Positions 7,582-16,272 are shown, numbered from the stretch's first letter. The stretch: 34,117 nt of DNA from Lachnospiraceae bacterium (GCA_017558145.1 JAFYWF010000105.1:1-34117); one strand, 5' to 3'. The notes: generated from the letters alone by a model not told the origin. Numbers and translations are program-made.

Positions 7582-8826
7582 TTAACATGACTCTGTGTCT
7601 TTCACATTTGCTACACGTAAAATATCATATACTTCCGGTTGTTTGTCAAGCTGTAAATATACAATCTGTTTGGGATGAGGACAAGAATCCATTGCCTCTC
7701 CTTCTTCATTGTACATAGCCAGTACTTTGGTCTCGATATTATCACCATTTGGCTTCATAATTTCAATCACATCGCCTACACTGAATTTGTTTCTCTGCTC
7801 AATGCGTACCAAACCTTTTTCATCAATTTCACCACAAATCCCCAGATAAATATATTCATTAATATATGTGTTGCTATCATAAATCTGTGTGTTTTCGTCC
7901 GGTTTTCCAAAATAAAATCCGGTAGTGAACTGACGATAAGTACATTTCCCAATTTCAGCTTTGTACCATTCCATATTTTTACGGTATTTTTCTTCAGATT
8001 CCATAAAGTCATCCAAAGCTTTTCTATAAGTTCTGGCAACCGTAGCAACATAAAGAGCGGTTTTCATACGACCTTCTATCTTAAGACTATCAATTCCAGC
8101 ATCTAAAACTTCCGGAATATGTTCTATCATACACAAGTCTTTAGAATTGAAAATGTAAGTTCCTCTTTCATTTTCATATACCGGCAAATATTCTCCCGGA
8201 CGACTTTCCTCCACCACTGCATATTTCCATCTGCAAGGATGTGTGCAGGCTCCATGATTGGCATCTCTACCGGTAAAATAATTACTCAAAAGACATCTTC
8301 CGGAATAAGAAATACACATTGCTCCGTGAATAAAACTTTCAATTTCCATCTCTTCCGGAATATGTTCCCGAATCTGTTTGATTTCTACCAAGGAAAGCTC
8401 TCTGGCAGATACTACACGGGTTGCTCCCATTTTATACCAAAAATCATAGGTTAAATAATTTGTATTGTTAGCCTGAGTTGAAATGTGAATTTCAATTTCA
8501 GGACACACTTCTTTTGCTAATGTAAACATACCCGGATCAGAAATAATCAAAGCATCCGGTTTTATCTCCTTTAACTCACCAAAATATTTTCTTGCTCCTT
8601 CTAAATCATAGTTATGAGCGAGAATATTTGCTGTTACATAAACTTTTACTCCTCTATCATGAGCAAAAGCAATTCCTTCTTTCATATCTTCTAAGGAGAA
8701 ATTTTTTGCCTTTGCACGAAGTCCAAAAGCTTCTCCTCCAATATATACCGCATCTGCTCCAAAAATAACCGCAGTTTTCAATACTTCCAAGTTACTTGCA
8801 GGTATCAGTAATTCTGTTTTTCTCAT
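7582..8826 (-). CDS. trhP: Peptidase U32 family protein, tRNA uridine-34 hydroxylation protein TrhP-like
   Basis: The 414-residue protein carries the U32 signature: ELLIPASNLEVLKTAVIFGA at the N terminus, HISTQANNTN, and FIHGAMCISYSGRCLLSNY with further cysteines in GACTHPCRW (Cys171, 178, 194, 198), which in this family are thought to bind an iron-sulfur cluster. A C-terminal beta domain follows (about residues 310-410). TrhP-type U32 proteins make 5-hydroxyuridine at tRNA position 34 using prephenate. The O-methyltransferase just upstream would finish the modification, as in B. subtilis yrrM-yrrN-yrrO. The start was taken at 8826, where TGGAGG lies 5 nt upstream; the ATG at 8838 overlaps that ribosome site. 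Another U32 role cannot be excluded. Confidence 0.85.
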   Translation of the reverse strand: MRKTELLIPASNLEVLKTAVIFGADAVYIGGEAFGLRAKAKNFSLEDMKEGIAFAHDRGVKVYVTANILAHNYDLEGARKYFGELKEIKPDALIISDPGMFTLAKEVCPEIEIHISTQANNTNYLTYDFWYKMGATRVVSARELSLVEIKQIREHIPEEMEIESFIHGAMCISYSGRCLLSNYFTGRDANHGACTHPCRWKYAVVEESRPGEYLPVYENERGTYIFNSKDLCMIEHIPEVLDAGIDSLKIEGRMKTALYVATVARTYRKALDDFMESEEKYRKNMEWYKAEIGKCTYRQFTTGFYFGKPDENTQIYDSNTYINEYIYLGICGEIDEKGLVRIEQRNKFSVGDVIEIMKPNGDNIETKVLAMYNEEGEAMDSCPHPKQIVYLQLDKQPEVYDILRVANVKDTESC

Positions 8827-8899
8827 TGTTTCCTCCATTGTTCAAAAATTGCATGGATATAAATATTCATCAAGTAATAAAACTTCTATCCTTAAGATT

Positions 8900-9562
8900 T
8901 TACTTGTTAACATCTTTATTTTTTTGTTTTACACTTACAGTTACTCCATCTCCTACAGGTAGAATAGAAGTTACCAATTCCGGATGATGTTTCAACTCAT
9001 ATAAATAATCTCTCATTCTTCCGTGAATAGTACGATTTCTCCTTGTTACCGCAAAACGGGATTCCTTTAATTCCCCATCCTGAAGCACATTATCAGAAAT
9101 TAACAGCCCATCATCCGACAAAAGTCTCATTATGTCAGGCAAAAAGTTAATATACTGTCCTTTTGCCGCATCCATAAAAATAAAATCATAAGTTCCTTCT
9201 AACTGTTGCAAAATATCTGTAGCATCTCCTTCCAACAAAGTGATGCTGTCATCTTTTCCTGCTTTTTTAAAATTCTCTTTTGCCAAAGGAATTCTCTTTT
9301 CATATTTTTCAATGGTTGTAATATGACAATCTTGCGGCGCATATTCACTCATCAGTAAGGCAGAAAAACCAATGGCTGTTCCTACCTCCAAAATGTTTTT
9401 GGGTTGCTTCATGGCAAGAAGCAATTTCAAAAAACTTTGCATGGATGGTCTGATAATCGGCACATTGGTTTCCTTGGAATACTTTTCCAATTTTTGTAAA
9501 TATTCCGGATTAGATGTGTCCATGGAATCAATGAAGATTGTCATTCTTTCATCAACTATCAT
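8900..9562 (-). CDS. trmR: O-methyltransferase family 3, tRNA 5-hydroxyuridine methyltransferase TrmR-like
   Basis: The 220-residue cytoplasmic protein has the class I SAM-binding loop ILEVGTAIGFSALL (about residues 57-70), an acidic residue at the end of strand 2 (TTIEKYEK), and FMDAAKGQY (Asp131), a metal- and substrate-binding segment. Length and motifs match the COMT-like family that includes B. subtilis YrrM/TrmR, which methylates 5-hydroxyuridine at tRNA position 34 to 5-methoxyuridine. The next gene, trhP-like, would make its substrate. Its ATG overlaps the stop of the upstream MltG-like gene by 4 nt (ATGA), so the two are translationally coupled. The ribosome site is GGAGG. The substrate is inferred from gene order. 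Confidence 0.85.
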   Translation of the reverse strand: MIVDERMTIFIDSMDTSNPEYLQKLEKYSKETNVPIIRPSMQSFLKLLLAMKQPKNILEVGTAIGFSALLMSEYAPQDCHITTIEKYEKRIPLAKENFKKAGKDDSITLLEGDATDILQQLEGTYDFIFMDAAKGQYINFLPDIMRLLSDDGLLISDNVLQDGELKESRFAVTRRNRTIHGRMRDYLYELKHHPELVTSILPVGDGVTVSVKQKNKDVNK

Positions 9563-9933
9563 TCTTCCTCCACATCCATGGACATAATACCCATCATTTC
9601 TTCTGCTGACATAGACGTATTTAATTCATACGTCCCCGGTTTCATTTCATCTTTATAAGCAGAAAGCATTTCTTGAATTCTAAAAAGAGACGCATCTCTA
9701 ATAAGACCATTTTTTTCCAACATGCTTCCTATTTCTTTTGCGGTATCTCCCTCTTCCACCACAACAGTAATCATTCTCCCATTGCCGACAGTCATCGGCG
9801 GTTCATTAAAAATTCTTTGTCCATATTCGTATGCTGTCATAGACCATTTATATACCAGCATTACAATAATAATCGCTAATACGACTTTGAATACGGTAGA
9901 AAAAATAGATACTACTACTTCTTTTGAATTCAT
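9559..9933 (-). CDS. Short MltG/YceG-like membrane protein lacking the catalytic domain
   Basis: The 124-residue protein has one membrane helix (about residues 8-30, VSIFSTVFKVVLAIIIVMLV) and an outside part with MITVVVEEGDTAKEIGSMLE, then KNGLIRDASLFRIQEMLSAY and KPGTYELNTSMSAEEMM. This is the LysM-like N-terminal part of endolytic murein transglycosylase MltG, which normally has 330 or more residues. The catalytic region with its key Glu is absent, and the protein ends cleanly in VEEE with the next gene overlapping. It occupies the place of yrrL (mltG) in the B. subtilis order. It may bind peptidoglycan or regulate a complete MltG elsewhere. The start was set at 9933 (GTGGAG 7 nt before); the stop of the preceding gene is 5 nt away. 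Confidence 0.78.
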   Translation of the reverse strand: MNSKEVVVSIFSTVFKVVLAIIIVMLVYKWSMTAYEYGQRIFNEPPMTVGNGRMITVVVEEGDTAKEIGSMLEKNGLIRDASLFRIQEMLSAYKDEMKPGTYELNTSMSAEEMMGIMSMDVEEE

Positions 9934-9937
9934 TTTT

Positions 9938-10270
9938 TTACTCCACTTCCATATCAATATCAACTAATTCATCAATAGCCATATTAATTTCCTGTACCAA
10001 ACGGCAGATTTCTAATTCTGCCTGTAGATATTCTCGAACCAACGGTTCTTCCTTAAATTGCTGAAACTCTCTTTGAAATTCATCAATTTTTTCAAAAAGA
10101 TCTTCTCCGGTATATTTTTGGAATTCAAAGCGTTTTGCCCTATACTCATTAATACGCTGAATCATTCCCGGAATTTTCTTTATTCTTTTTTGTTGGTATT
10201 TGTAGTCTTTAAAAGCTGCACTTTCCTGTAATTCATCCAGAAATTGCTGAATTGCTTTTTTCATCTCCAT
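9938..10270 (-). CDS. YlbF/YmcA-family helical protein
   Basis: The 110-residue protein is almost all helix (MEMKKAIQQFLDELQESAAF; FQREFQQFKEEPLVREYLQA; EICRLVQEINMAIDELVDID). The repeated Gln/Phe/Tyr pattern and the length fit the YlbF/YmcA family. Known members act in the Y-complex that guides RNase Y in mRNA maturation, and this gene lies directly behind RNase J, so a role in RNA processing is plausible. The start was set at the ATG at 10270, which has AAAGGAG 9 nt before it; the longer reading frame would overlap rnj by 55 nt. The gap to the RNase J stop is 14 nt and to the next gene 4 nt, so it is one operon. The family call is moderately sure. Confidence 0.75.
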   Translation of the reverse strand: MEMKKAIQQFLDELQESAAFKDYKYQQKRIKKIPGMIQRINEYRAKRFEFQKYTGEDLFEKIDEFQREFQQFKEEPLVREYLQAELEICRLVQEINMAIDELVDIDMEVE

Positions 10271-10284
10271 GTACCCAAACTCCT

Positions 10285-11961
10285 TTATACCTCTAAAATA
10301 ATTGGTAAAATCATAGGTCTTCTTTTTGTCTTTTTCCAAACATAATCAGAAAGACTGTCACGAATTCCCATTTTTAATTTCCCCCAATCGGTAATTCCTC
10401 TGTCTAAATATTCATTTACTGTATTATATAAAATTCCACTGGCTTCTTCCATCAGTTCATCTGACTCTCGAACATAAACAAAGCCTCTGGACACAATATC
10501 CGGACCTGCTGCCAAATATCCTGTTGCACCATCTAACGCAAGAACCACAATCATGATACCATCTTCTGCAAGATGTTGTCTGTCTCTAAGAACAATATTT
10601 CCTACGTCTCCAACGCCCAGTCCATCTACCAGAATATCACCAACTGCCACCTTACCGGTTACTTTGGCACTTTGATCATTCATTTCTAAAACATCACCGG
10701 ATGATAAAAGAAATACATTTTCTTTTTCAATTCCCAACGACATAGCAACTTTTGCCTGCGCCTTCAAATGCTTATATTCACCATGTACCGGAATTGCATA
10801 TTTCGGTTTTACCAAAGAATAAATCAACTTAATTTCTTCCTGACAAGCATGCCCCGACACATGTACATCTTGGAAAATAACCTCTGCACCTTTTCTGGAT
10901 AATTCATTAATGACCTTAGTAACAGCTTTCTCATTTCCAGGAATCGGACTGGAAGAAAAGATAATCGTATCCTTAGGACCGATAGAAATCTTACGGTGTA
11001 CATTACTTGCCATACGGCTTAAAGCCGCCATACTTTCTCCCTGACTTCCTGTAGTAATAATAACTGTCTTTTCTTCCGGATAATTCTTTAACTGTTCAGT
11101 AGTAATCAAAGTATTTTCCGGAATATCTAAAATATTTAATTCCGAAGCGGTTTCAATAATATTAACCATGCTTCGTCCTTCTACCACTACTTTTCGATCA
11201 AATTTATAAGCAGAGTTAATAATCTGCTGCACACGGTCCACATTAGATGCAAAAGTAGCAATAATAATTCTACTATTTTTATGTTCTACAAAAAGCTTAT
11301 CAAAAGTTTTTGTTAAAGTACTTTCCGATGCTGTAAATCCAGGTCTTTCCGCATTTGTACTGTCGCACATTAACGCCAATACACCCTTTTTCCCAATTTC
11401 TGCAAATCTTTGTAAGTCAATAGCATCACCAAAAATAGGTGTATAATCAACCTTAAAATCTCCTGTATGAACTACAACTCCTGCCGGAGAATAAATAGCC
11501 AACGCTGCTGCATCTACAATACTATGATTTGTTTTAATAAATTCAATTCGAAAACATCCTAAGTTGATATTCTGTCCAAATTTTACAACTTTTCTTTTTA
11601 CCTGGTTTGCCAAATTATGTTCTTTTAATTTATTCTCAATTAACCCCATGGTTAATCTGGTACCATACAAAGGTACATTAATCTGTTTCAAAATATAAGG
11701 AAGTGCTCCTATATGATCTTCATGACCATGAGTGAATACAAATCCTTTTACTTTGTCTTTATTTTCCAATAAATAAGAAATATCAGGAATTACTAAATCA
11801 ATTCCCAGCATATCATCTGCTGGAAAGCTGAGTCCACAATCCACTACAACAATACTGTCTTCGTACTCAAAGGCAGTGATATTCATTCCAATTTGTTCTA
11901 ATCCGCCAAGGGGGATAATTTTCAAATTGGAAGCAATATTTAATTCATTTTTCTTCGCCAA
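10285..11961 (-). CDS. rnjA: Ribonuclease J
   Basis: RNase J is a metallo-beta-lactamase/beta-CASP nuclease with 5'-to-3' exo- and endonuclease activity on mRNA and rRNA precursors. The 558-residue protein has VFTHGHEDHIGALPY (His78, His80, Asp82, His83 for the two zinc ions), VHTGDFKVDYTP, MCDSTNAERPGFTASE, TTGSQGE, and the beta-CASP histidine motifs VSGHACQEE and IPVHGEYKHLKA; a C-terminal domain follows. The start is a TTG at 11961: AGGAGG lies 7 nt upstream and gives MAKKNEL, the usual length for this enzyme; the longer ATG frame would put the ribosome site inside the gene. It is intact. Confidence 0.93.
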   Translation of the reverse strand: MAKKNELNIASNLKIIPLGGLEQIGMNITAFEYEDSIVVVDCGLSFPADDMLGIDLVIPDISYLLENKDKVKGFVFTHGHEDHIGALPYILKQINVPLYGTRLTMGLIENKLKEHNLANQVKRKVVKFGQNINLGCFRIEFIKTNHSIVDAAALAIYSPAGVVVHTGDFKVDYTPIFGDAIDLQRFAEIGKKGVLALMCDSTNAERPGFTASESTLTKTFDKLFVEHKNSRIIIATFASNVDRVQQIINSAYKFDRKVVVEGRSMVNIIETASELNILDIPENTLITTEQLKNYPEEKTVIITTGSQGESMAALSRMASNVHRKISIGPKDTIIFSSSPIPGNEKAVTKVINELSRKGAEVIFQDVHVSGHACQEEIKLIYSLVKPKYAIPVHGEYKHLKAQAKVAMSLGIEKENVFLLSSGDVLEMNDQSAKVTGKVAVGDILVDGLGVGDVGNIVLRDRQHLAEDGIMIVVLALDGATGYLAAGPDIVSRGFVYVRESDELMEEASGILYNTVNEYLDRGITDWGKLKMGIRDSLSDYVWKKTKRRPMILPIILEV

Positions 11962-12017
11962 AACAATTCCTCCTTTTTTTATTTCACGCACAACTTTTTT
12001 TCAAGTTCACACAAATA

Positions 12018-12036
12018 AGGCCTCTACAAGAAGCCT
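12018..12036 (-). terminator. Small hairpin between DUF1292 gene and rnjA
   Basis: On the minus strand AGGCTTC (12036-12030) pairs with GAGGCCT (12024-12018), with one G-U and a 5-nt loop, and TATTTG follows. It is too weak for a sure terminator; it may be an attenuator or a processing site ahead of rnjA. Confidence 0.35.
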
Positions 12037-12069
12037 ACTTACATAAAATATAAACGGATTTTGATCGGC

Positions 12070-12342
12070 CTATTCATCGTCCTGTACAAACTGTACATCT
12101 TCCAGCAAATCTTCAAAAACGCCTGCCACTGCATTTAATTCATTTTCATCAGACACAATTTCATACACGCTCTCTGTGTCTTCTGCCTTTGACAGATCCT
12201 TTAAAATCAAAGCTTCACCGTCGCCGTCTTCAAAATCTGTTACCAGGATATAATTTACTCCTGCTATTTTTGTCTGTTCTAATACAAAAAAATCAACTGG
12301 TTCGTCTCCATCCGGACAAAATGTAATTTTTTCTAATTTCAT
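12070..12342 (-). CDS. DUF1292 family protein (YrzB-like)
   Basis: The 90-residue acidic protein has the family pattern: ITFCPDGDEPVDFFVLEQTK, INYILV-like GVNYILVTDFEDGDGEALIL, a serine/acidic stretch, and a final helix ENELNAVAGVFEDLLED. The function of DUF1292 is unknown; B. subtilis YrzB lies in the same place behind yrrK (ruvX). The start codon follows directly after the ruvX stop (TAGATG), so translation is coupled; GAAGAGG lies just before it. It is probably cytoplasmic and part of the ireB-ruvX operon. Confidence 0.88.
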   Translation of the reverse strand: MKLEKITFCPDGDEPVDFFVLEQTKIAGVNYILVTDFEDGDGEALILKDLSKAEDTESVYEIVSDENELNAVAGVFEDLLEDVQFVQDDE

Positions 12343-12783
12343 CTATTCCTCTTCTTTCTTATGCATTGCTCTATAATCCAAATATCCTTGCAAAATGAAC
12401 ACTGCCGCTACTTTATCTACCTGTTCTTTTCTCTCTTCTCTTCGAAGTCCTGCCTCAATCATAGCTTTATCTGCCGCTACAGTCGTCAATCTTTCATCCC
12501 AAAGATGAACCGTAAGTCCGGTACGTCTTTCCAGCATTTCTTTAAACTCTTCTGTTTTTTGGATACGTTCGCCCAAAGTATCATTCATGTTTTTGGGATA
12601 TCCCAATACAATTTCTTCTACTTCGTATTCTTCAATCAATTCTTCAATCCTAGCGCATGTTTTTCGTAATTTATTTTCTTCTTTTCGGCGAACAATTTCA
12701 ATTCCCTGTGCAGTGATTAACAAAGAATCACTAATTGCTACCCCTACTGTTTTTGACCCAAAATCCAATCCCATGATGCGCAT
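12343..12783 (-). CDS. ruvX: Holliday junction resolvase-like protein RuvX/YqgF
   Basis: The 146-residue RNase H-fold nuclease starts [20 protein letters not shown], with the catalytic Asp7 in the LDFG motif. It also shows [20 protein letters not shown] and the C-terminal [15 protein letters not shown] (second acidic site) and [18 protein letters not shown] (third acidic residue). YqgF proteins act in pre-16S rRNA 5'-end maturation and possibly in junction resolution. The start is at 12783, with AGGAGG 6 nt upstream. The ribosome site lies over the ireB stop region (17-nt gap), in line with one operon. Confidence 0.93.
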   Translation of the reverse strand: MRIMGLDFGSKTVGVAISDSLLITAQGIEIVRRKEENKLRKTCARIEELIEEYEVEEIVLGYPKNMNDTLGERIQKTEEFKEMLERRTGLTVHLWDERLTTVAADKAMIEAGLRREERKEQVDKVAAVFILQGYLDYRAMHKKEEE

Positions 12784-12800
12784 AGAATGCCTCCTGTATC

Positions 12801-13064
12801 TTATACCCAATGATTATTTTTGATATATTCTTTAAAAAGTTCCTCTACCAATTCATCTCTTTCAACTTTCATAATAAGACTTCTGGCATTCTTATAACTT
12901 GTAATATAAGTTGGATCTCCTGACATAATATATCCAACGATCTGGTTTACAGGATTATATCCCTTTTCAGTCAAAGCTTCAAACACCGCAGACAAAATCA
13001 CTTTAACTCCTGTTTCCGGCTCAACTTCCACTTTAAAAAATTGTGTATTTCCTAAATCCTGCAT
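12801..13064 (-). CDS. ireB: IreB family regulatory phosphoprotein (DUF965)
   Basis: The 87-residue protein is nearly a consensus Ire[73 protein letters not shown]. In Enterococcus, IreB is phosphorylated by the kinase IreK (PASTA type) and modulates cephalosporin resistance; the Thr residues near the N terminus and in DPTYIT are the relevant type. The start at 13064 has AGAGG about 7 nt upstream. It lies first in the ireB-ruvX-DUF1292 block, as in many Firmicutes. Confidence 0.93.
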   Translation of the reverse strand: MQDLGNTQFFKVEVEPETGVKVILSAVFEALTEKGYNPVNQIVGYIMSGDPTYITSYKNARSLIMKVERDELVEELFKEYIKNNHWV

Positions 13065-13145
13065 AACTTTCCTCTTTTCTTCTTAAATGGTAACTTTTTT
13101 GCTTGAATACCAATATTCTAACCTATGACCCAAAAAATTTCAATG

Positions 13146-14534
13146 TTATCTTTCCAACAGTAAATACTCGTTATCCAATAACTTACTAGCAACTCCTACA
13201 ACAAATTGATTATTTAACTCTTCTTCTGTTTCCACAGCCACTTTGACATATGTTTTTGTATAACCTACTTGATATGTTTTACCTTTTATTATCTTTTCTT
13301 CTTCCATCAAGGCTTCCACTGTTTTTCCAAGATAGCCTTCCCTATATTTTTGAGACTGTATCTGTTCCATTTCCAACAACATATTACTTCGTACAGTTTT
13401 CAAGCGATCATCAACCTGATCTTTTCTTGCTGCCGCTACGGTTCCTTGACGTTTAGAATATTTAAAAACATGCATTTCATAAAAACATATATCCTTTAAA
13501 AAATCATAGGTAGTTTGAAACTCTTCCTGGGTTTCTCCCGGAAATCCTACAATTACATCTGTTGTAATCGCCGGATTCTCAAAAACACTTCTTATAATTT
13601 CCACTTTTTCCTTAAATTCTTCTGCACTATAATGGCGATTCATTCTTTTTAAGGTTTCATTACAACCACTTTGCAACGAAAGATGAAAATGAGGACAAAG
13701 CTTATCTAATTCCTTTAATCTTTTGGCAAAGTTTTCCGTTATAATTCTTGGCTCCAAAGAACCAATGCGAATCCTTTCCAAACCATCTATTTGATTTATT
13801 TTCTCTAAAATATCTAAAAGAAACCCTTTGTTATATGCCTGAGTACGAATATCTACTCCCTGAAGGTAGTCTCCGGAATCTTTATTAATAAAATCCAGAC
13901 CATAGCTGCTCAAATGAATTCCCGTTACTACTACTTCACGGTAACCAGCTGCTACTAATCCTTTTACTTCATTTATAATATCCTCTTGCTTACGACTACG
14001 TACTCTTCCTCTTGCATAGGGAATAATACAATAGGAACAAAACTGGTTACATCCATCCTGAATCTTAATATGAGCTCTGGTATGATCACCTGCATGGGTA
14101 AGTATCATCTCCTCATATTCCTGCTTGCCATCATTGATATCTAGAATGGTAGTTTCATGAAGCGTTTTATCCTCTCTGGCTTCTTCCTTTTCTTTCAAAT
14201 ATTCTTCTAATATAGAAACAATGTCTTTTTTGCGATTGTTTCCTACCGCCAAATCAATACAGTCATCCTGTTTAACTGCCTCCGTTCCGGTTTGTACATA
14301 ACATCCCACTGCTACTACAACTGCTGCAGGATTCATTTTTTTAGCTTTATGAAGCATTTGACGGCTTTTTCTATCCGCAATATTAGTTACAGTACATGTA
14401 TTTATAATATATACATCTGCTCCAGGAGCAAATGGTACAATTTTATATCCATTTTTTTCCAAATTTTCTTGCATAACTTCTAATTCATAAGAGTTTACCT
14501 TGCATCCAAGGTTATGCAATGCTACATTTTTCAT
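13146..14534 (-). CDS. mtaB: tRNA threonylcarbamoyladenosine methylthiotransferase MtaB
   Basis: This radical-SAM methylthiotransferase turns t6A37 of tRNA (reading ANN codons) into ms2t6A. The 462-residue protein has the UPF0004 cluster-binding cysteines at Cys11 (NLGCKVNSYE), Cys47 (INTCTVT) and Cys78 (VGCYVQTG). The radical-SAM motif QDGCNQFCSYCIIPYARGR has Cys162, 166 and 169. A C-terminal TRAM-like domain covers about residues 390-460. 'NLGCKVNSYE' separates MtaB from MiaB and RimO. The start was set at 14534 with AGAGG 8 nt upstream; a start at 14567 is possible but has no ribosome site. The promoter was not found; the divergent HPr-like gene begins 100 nt away. Confidence 0.93.
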   Translation of the reverse strand: MKNVALHNLGCKVNSYELEVMQENLEKNGYKIVPFAPGADVYIINTCTVTNIADRKSRQMLHKAKKMNPAAVVVAVGCYVQTGTEAVKQDDCIDLAVGNNRKKDIVSILEEYLKEKEEAREDKTLHETTILDINDGKQEYEEMILTHAGDHTRAHIKIQDGCNQFCSYCIIPYARGRVRSRKQEDIINEVKGLVAAGYREVVVTGIHLSSYGLDFINKDSGDYLQGVDIRTQAYNKGFLLDILEKINQIDGLERIRIGSLEPRIITENFAKRLKELDKLCPHFHLSLQSGCNETLKRMNRHYSAEEFKEKVEIIRSVFENPAITTDVIVGFPGETQEEFQTTYDFLKDICFYEMHVFKYSKRQGTVAAARKDQVDDRLKTVRSNMLLEMEQIQSQKYREGYLGKTVEALMEEEKIIKGKTYQVGYTKTYVKVAVETEEELNNQFVVGVASKLLDNEYLLLER

Positions 14535-14566
14535 AAGATTGTCCTCTTTTTTTGTAGGTTTTTTCA

Positions 14567-14595
14567 TTGACTTTTATCTGCAACACCTTTAGTAT
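14567..14595 (+). promoter_or_regulatory. Promoter of the HPr-like gene
   Basis: TTGACT (14567-14572), a 17-nt spacer and TAGTAT (14590-14595) form a strong housekeeping-type promoter. The start codon is about 35 nt after the expected transcription start. Confidence 0.75.
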
Positions 14596-14636
14596 ATTTC
14601 TAGAAGGTATGAAGACAGATTAAGGAGGTTGATTCG

Positions 14637-14867
14637 ATGAAAACACTTCAGATTTCTTTAAATTCTATTGATAAAGTAAAATCATTTGTAAATGATATTA
14701 CCAGATTTGAAAACGATTTTGATTTAGTATCCGGAAGATATGTTATCGATGCCAAATCCATTATGGGAATTTTTAGTTTAGATTTATCTAAACCAATCGA
14801 TTTAAATATTCATGCGGAAGAAAATATCGATGCGATTCTCGAAGTTTTAAAACAATATACAATTTAA
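14637..14867 (+). CDS. HPr-like protein without the phosphorylatable histidine
   Basis: The 76-residue protein has the HPr fold pattern: an N-terminal strand, a helix (VKSFVNDITRF), FDLVSGRYVIDAKSIMGIFS, and a last helix (NIDAILEVLKQY). 'AKSIMGIFSLDL' is the regulatory-serine region, with Ser41 at the place of HPr Ser46. The active-site loop 'GLHARPA' with His15 is absent: the equivalent reads SLNSIDKVKSF, with no His. So it cannot carry phosphate at the classic site, and a role as a regulatory or binding protein (Crh-like) is more likely; Crh of Bacillus also lacks His15. It has its own promoter, an excellent ribosome site (AGGAGG, 8 nt) and its own terminator, so it is a one-gene unit divergent from mtaB. 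Confidence 0.85.
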   Translation: MKTLQISLNSIDKVKSFVNDITRFENDFDLVSGRYVIDAKSIMGIFSLDLSKPIDLNIHAEENIDAILEVLKQYTI

Positions 14868-14921
14868 TTCTTTGTACATATTTTTAGGTATTAGAAATCC
14901 ATACGATAAATTTAACTAATG

Positions 14922-14955
14922 AAAGCTGCTGCCCTAATCGACAGCAGCTTTTTAT
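14922..14955. terminator. Bidirectional terminator between the HPr-like gene and thiI
   Basis: AAAGCTGCTG (14922-14931) pairs perfectly with CAGCAGCTTT (14942-14951). T-rich sequence lies on the plus side and the stem itself ends in A/T on the minus side, so it can end both convergent genes. Confidence 0.85.
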
Positions 14956-14994
14956 ATTCCAATTTTTAATTGTTTCTCCATTCAAAAACAATCT

Positions 14995-16182
14995 TTACTC
15001 ATCACAACGAACAACCAAAGTTTCCCTTGTTTCGATTGCTTTTTCCATTAATTCATCAATCACATCTTTTAAATTTTCTTCATGACGTTTGATAATTTCT
15101 AAGTTTGGTTTTGTAACAGGATGCTTAGCCACAAAGATAGTACAACAATCTTCAAATGGCTGGATTGAAGTTTCATAAGTATTGATTTTTTCTGAAATTT
15201 CTACGATTTCCTGTTTATCAAGACCGATACATGGACGGTATACAGGCATAGTACATACTTCATTTGTGGCATATAAGGAATGCATTGTCTGAGATGCTAC
15301 CTGACCAATACTTTCTCCTGTAATTAACCCAAGGCATTCTGTTTCTTTTGCAATATGCTCAGCAATCTTCATCATGTAGCGACGCATAATGATAGTTAAT
15401 TCATCGTGTGGACATTTTTCATAGATTGCCAACTGAATATCTGTAAAGTTAATAACATGCAAATAAATTGGTCCACTATAACGGGATACTAATCTAGCCA
15501 AGTCAACAACTTTCTGTTTTGCTCTTTCACTTGTATATGGTGGTGCATGGAAATATACCGCATCAATCTTAACGCCACGTTTACTTATCATATATCCTGC
15601 TACCGGAGAATCAATTCCACCTGAGAGAAGAAGCATTGCTTTTCCATTAGTACCAACCGGCATTCCTCCCGGTCCGGGAATAATTTCAGAGTAGATATAG
15701 ATTTTTTCACGAATTTCCAAATAAAGCATAATCTCCGGATTATGAACATCTACTGTCATTTCCGGGAATGCTTTTAAAATTACCGCACCAACTTCCCGAT
15801 TTAATTCCATAGTATCTAATGGATAATTTTTTCTGGCACGTCTTGCATTTACTTTAAATGTTTTATTTTTATCAGGATATACCTTATCCATATATTGTAC
15901 GATATCCTGGCCTAACTTTTCAAAGCCTTCATCCTCAACATAAACTACAGGACAAATTCCGGAAATACCGCAAACCGTCTTCAAGTTTTCTACGGTTTCA
16001 TCAAAATCAAATTCGCTGACAGCATCAACATAAATTCTTCCCTGAGTTTTACGAACCTTAAATTCGCCTTCACATCGTTTCAGAGCATATTTTATCTGCT
16101 GCACCAAGGCGTCTTCAAATAAATATCTGTTTTTTCCTTTTACACCGATTTCGGCATATTTTATCAAAAATGCTGTAAACAT
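14995..16182 (-). CDS. thiI: tRNA 4-thiouridine synthase ThiI
   Basis: It adds sulfur to U8 of tRNA and can supply sulfur for thiamine. The 395-residue protein has an N-terminal ferredoxin-like part, a THUMP domain (about residues 60-165), and a PP-loop ATP-binding site LLLSGGIDSPVAGYM (Ser187-Ser192). A conserved Cys lies in MPVYRPCIGLDKQE. No rhodanese domain is present, as in Bacillus ThiI. The cysteine desulfurase gene directly upstream (91-nt gap) would give the sulfur, as with B. subtilis NifZ-ThiI. The start at 16182 has GGAGG 4 nt upstream. Confidence 0.94.
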   Translation of the reverse strand: MFTAFLIKYAEIGVKGKNRYLFEDALVQQIKYALKRCEGEFKVRKTQGRIYVDAVSEFDFDETVENLKTVCGISGICPVVYVEDEGFEKLGQDIVQYMDKVYPDKNKTFKVNARRARKNYPLDTMELNREVGAVILKAFPEMTVDVHNPEIMLYLEIREKIYIYSEIIPGPGGMPVGTNGKAMLLLSGGIDSPVAGYMISKRGVKIDAVYFHAPPYTSERAKQKVVDLARLVSRYSGPIYLHVINFTDIQLAIYEKCPHDELTIIMRRYMMKIAEHIAKETECLGLITGESIGQVASQTMHSLYATNEVCTMPVYRPCIGLDKQEIVEISEKINTYETSIQPFEDCCTIFVAKHPVTKPNLEIIKRHEENLKDVIDELMEKAIETRETLVVRCDE

Positions 16183-16272
16183 GGTTCCTCCACTTATTTT
16201 TTCATAACGTATTTTACATATTATTTTTAGTAATTTTCAAAATACGTTTTATTTATTGATAATTATTAATAT

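Noticed and set aside
13065..13145. Promoter for ireB in the gap behind mtaB
   Set aside because: A TTGGGT and TATTCA can be placed, but the -10 is poor; not reported as a feature.
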